Assembly: GCF_030730205.1 (NCBI RefSeq)
Contig: NZ_JANQVQ010000048.1
Location: 1 to 49,401 of the forward strand
Source of the DNA: Paraglaciecola sp.
GTDB taxonomy: Bacteria; Pseudomonadota; Gammaproteobacteria; Enterobacterales; Alteromonadaceae
Direction: 5' to 3'
DNA length: 49,401 nt
Part shown: positions 48,175 to 49,401 of the stretch, one piece after another
Position numbering within the stretch: the first letter of the stretch is position 1
How the letters are laid out: every line of letters starts with the position of its first letter
Made by a program: the position numbers and the translations under genes
The notes under the pieces: model-generated
What the model was told of the DNA's origin: nothing
Seen by the model: the letters and a program-made list of their open reading frames with translations, nothing else
Databases searched by the model: none

Positions 48175-48194
48175 AACTTACAAGCATAACCTTA

Positions 48195-49401
48195 CTAGAA
48201 TGAACCTCTAACACCAACTGCGTAGCGCGCACCTGAACGAACTTGCTCAGTGAAGTGACTAGCTAAACTACCATGCTTAGAAGTGTACTCATCAGTAATA
48301 TTGATACCTTCAAATACAACCGTAAAGTTTTCGTTAATGTCATAACTCGCACTTACGTCCCACTGGCCATAAGTATCAACATACTCAGGCTCACCGGTAT
48401 CACCATTACGTAAGGTTTGTAAGAATGACTCACGATTATTGAAGGCAACACGTGCTTGGAAGCCATCTTTTTCATAGAAACCGACCAAGTTTTGTGAATC
48501 ACCTAGACCTTCTAATTGGAAGCCATCATCACTAGAGCTATTCACAATAGTTGCGTTGGCTTGAATACCAAAACCGCTTTCCCACGTGTGTGTCCAGGCC
48601 ATTTCTAAGCCTTCAACTTGTGCACTAGCACCGTTACGCGGACGGCTTACAGAAAAGTCATAACTTCCGCTTGCAAGAGAGAATGCCTCAATTGCTGGCG
48701 TTACCGAGATGAATCCTTCTACGTCTTTGCTAAAGATACCGATAGACACAGCGCTAGCATCAGCGTAATACCACTCGTATGACACATCCCAGTTAGTCGA
48801 TAGGAAAGGCGTTAAATAAGGGTTACCACCACTTGCTAGTAAAATATCAGGACGAGTCGTACCAATATTGGTTACTGGACGCATTGCTTCTAATGTTGGA
48901 CGGGTAATGGTTTCTGAATACCCAAAACGCAACAACATGTCTTCTTCAATTTCAAACTTAACGTTTACACTAGGTAAAAGATTCGTGTATGAATTTTTAA
49001 GAGAAATAGGCACTGAAGCACGTTGACCGTTTTCATCTTCTATATACGTTTGATCTAGAATTGTACCGTCTAAAGGATTTTGCGAGATATCAAGTAAAGT
49101 AGCCTGATTACCCGAAGCAGTTGTATCTGTTTCGCTATAACGAACGCCTACATTCACTGTCCATGGCATATCACCAAGATCACCTTGGAAAACAAAATCA
49201 GCGTAGGCTGACATGATTTCTTCTTCGATTTCAAAACTGGTACCAAGCTCAACAGGGGTATAACCATTTAGCGCAGCAAACGCAGCAATATTATCAGCAG
49301 CAACTTCACCGCGGTTAGCCGATTGACCTGTAATAGCTGCGTCAGATTCTAAAAACGAAAGATAATCATCAACATTGTAACCGAAGAAAGAAGATGGGAT
49401 A
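48195..49401 (-). CDS. TonB-dependent receptor, C-terminal part, cut by the window edge
   Basis: The frame stays open to the last base of the window, so 402 residues of an outer-membrane receptor are seen and the plug domain lies beyond the edge. Beta-barrel character is clear from alternating stretches such as WTVNVGVRYSETDTT, LLPSVNVKFEIEEDMLLRFG followed by SETITRPTLEAM, and the C-terminus ARYAVGVRGSF with a terminal Phe recognised by the Bam machinery. The pattern fits the Xanthomonas/Caulobacter-type carbohydrate receptors. It probably imports the locus's glycoside across the outer membrane, powered by TonB-ExbBD. Confidence 0.92.
   Translation of the reverse strand, partial: IPSSFFGYNVDDYLSFLESDAAITGQSANRGEVAADNIAAFAALNGYTPVELGTSFEIEEEIMSAYADFVFQGDLGDMPWTVNVGVRYSETDTTASGNQATLLDISQNPLDGTILDQTYIEDENGQRASVPISLKNSYTNLLPSVNVKFEIEEDMLLRFGYSETITRPTLEAMRPVTNIGTTRPDILLASGGNPYLTPFLSTNWDVSYEWYYADASAVSIGIFSKDVEGFISVTPAIEAFSLASGSYDFSVSRPRNGASAQVEGLEMAWTHTWESGFGIQANATIVNSSSDDGFQLEGLGDSQNLVGFYEKDGFQARVAFNNRESFLQTLRNGDTGEPEYVDTYGQWDVSASYDINENFTVVFEGINITDEYTSKHGSLASHFTEQVRSGARYAVGVRGSF

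Noticed and set aside
48195-49214. Taking the internal ATG at 49214 as the start of the receptor gene
   Set aside because: The same frame continues without a stop to the window edge and the protein would lack its plug domain and signal peptide; it is a truncated view of a longer gene.

Overview
The window looks like the chromosome of an aerobic marine gammaproteobacterium of the Alteromonadaceae type (Alteromonas, Glaciecola or Paraglaciecola-like). Three things point there: a complete division and cell-wall (dcw) cluster in gammaproteobacterial order; abundant envelope and sensory genes; and a carbohydrate locus built from a TonB-dependent receptor, SapC proteins, a flavin-dependent halogenase-like protein and a Na+/sugar symporter. 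The genus is inferred, because no rRNA gene is present. I see no tRNA, CRISPR array, intact insertion sequence or integrase.

Region 1 (1-12406) is a mixed housekeeping and envelope region. On the minus strand lie an MltB-type lytic transglycosylase, a PAP2 phosphatase, a second-type peptide deformylase and an MsbA-like ABC exporter. They are followed by a periplasmic solute-binding protein, several small conserved proteins (STAS-like, DUF2177, DUF1353-like with membrane anchor, DUF2797), a chemotaxis receptor translationally coupled to a small Cys-containing protein, an M14/AstE-like peptidase, and mutT.

Region 2 (12512-34561, all minus) is the dcw cluster. In transcription order it reads mraZ-rsmH-ftsL-ftsI-murE-murF-mraY-murD-ftsW-murG-murC-ddlB-ftsQ-ftsA-ftsZ, then lpxC (own promoter and terminator), an M23 peptidase, secA and mutT. 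Many junctions overlap by 4-11 bases. Upstream of mraZ is a clear MraZ operator: four GTGG-type boxes at exact 10-bp spacing, placed just after a promoter with a perfect -35 box.

Region 3 (35042-49401) is accessory carbohydrate metabolism. The plus-strand set is an SDR sugar dehydrogenase, 2-dehydro-3-deoxygalactonokinase (dgoK), an SMP-30 lactonase, a FadR/GntR-type regulator, glycerol kinase and aldose epimerase. The facing minus-strand set is a TonB receptor (cut by the window edge), the halogenase-like flavoprotein, SapC, an SGLT-type Na+/sugar symporter, glycerol-3-phosphate dehydrogenase and a DUF4870 protein; a second SapC gene lies next to galM. Together these genes could take up a galactose-containing glycoside, oxidise the sugar by a De Ley-Doudoroff (galactonate) route, and send a glycerol moiety through GlpK and GlpD. 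No glycerol facilitator and no glpR is present. My main hypothesis is therefore a locus for a galactosyl-glycerol such as floridoside or the head group of galactolipids. The glycosidase, galactonate dehydratase and KDPGal aldolase are not in the window and would have to lie beyond its right edge or elsewhere.
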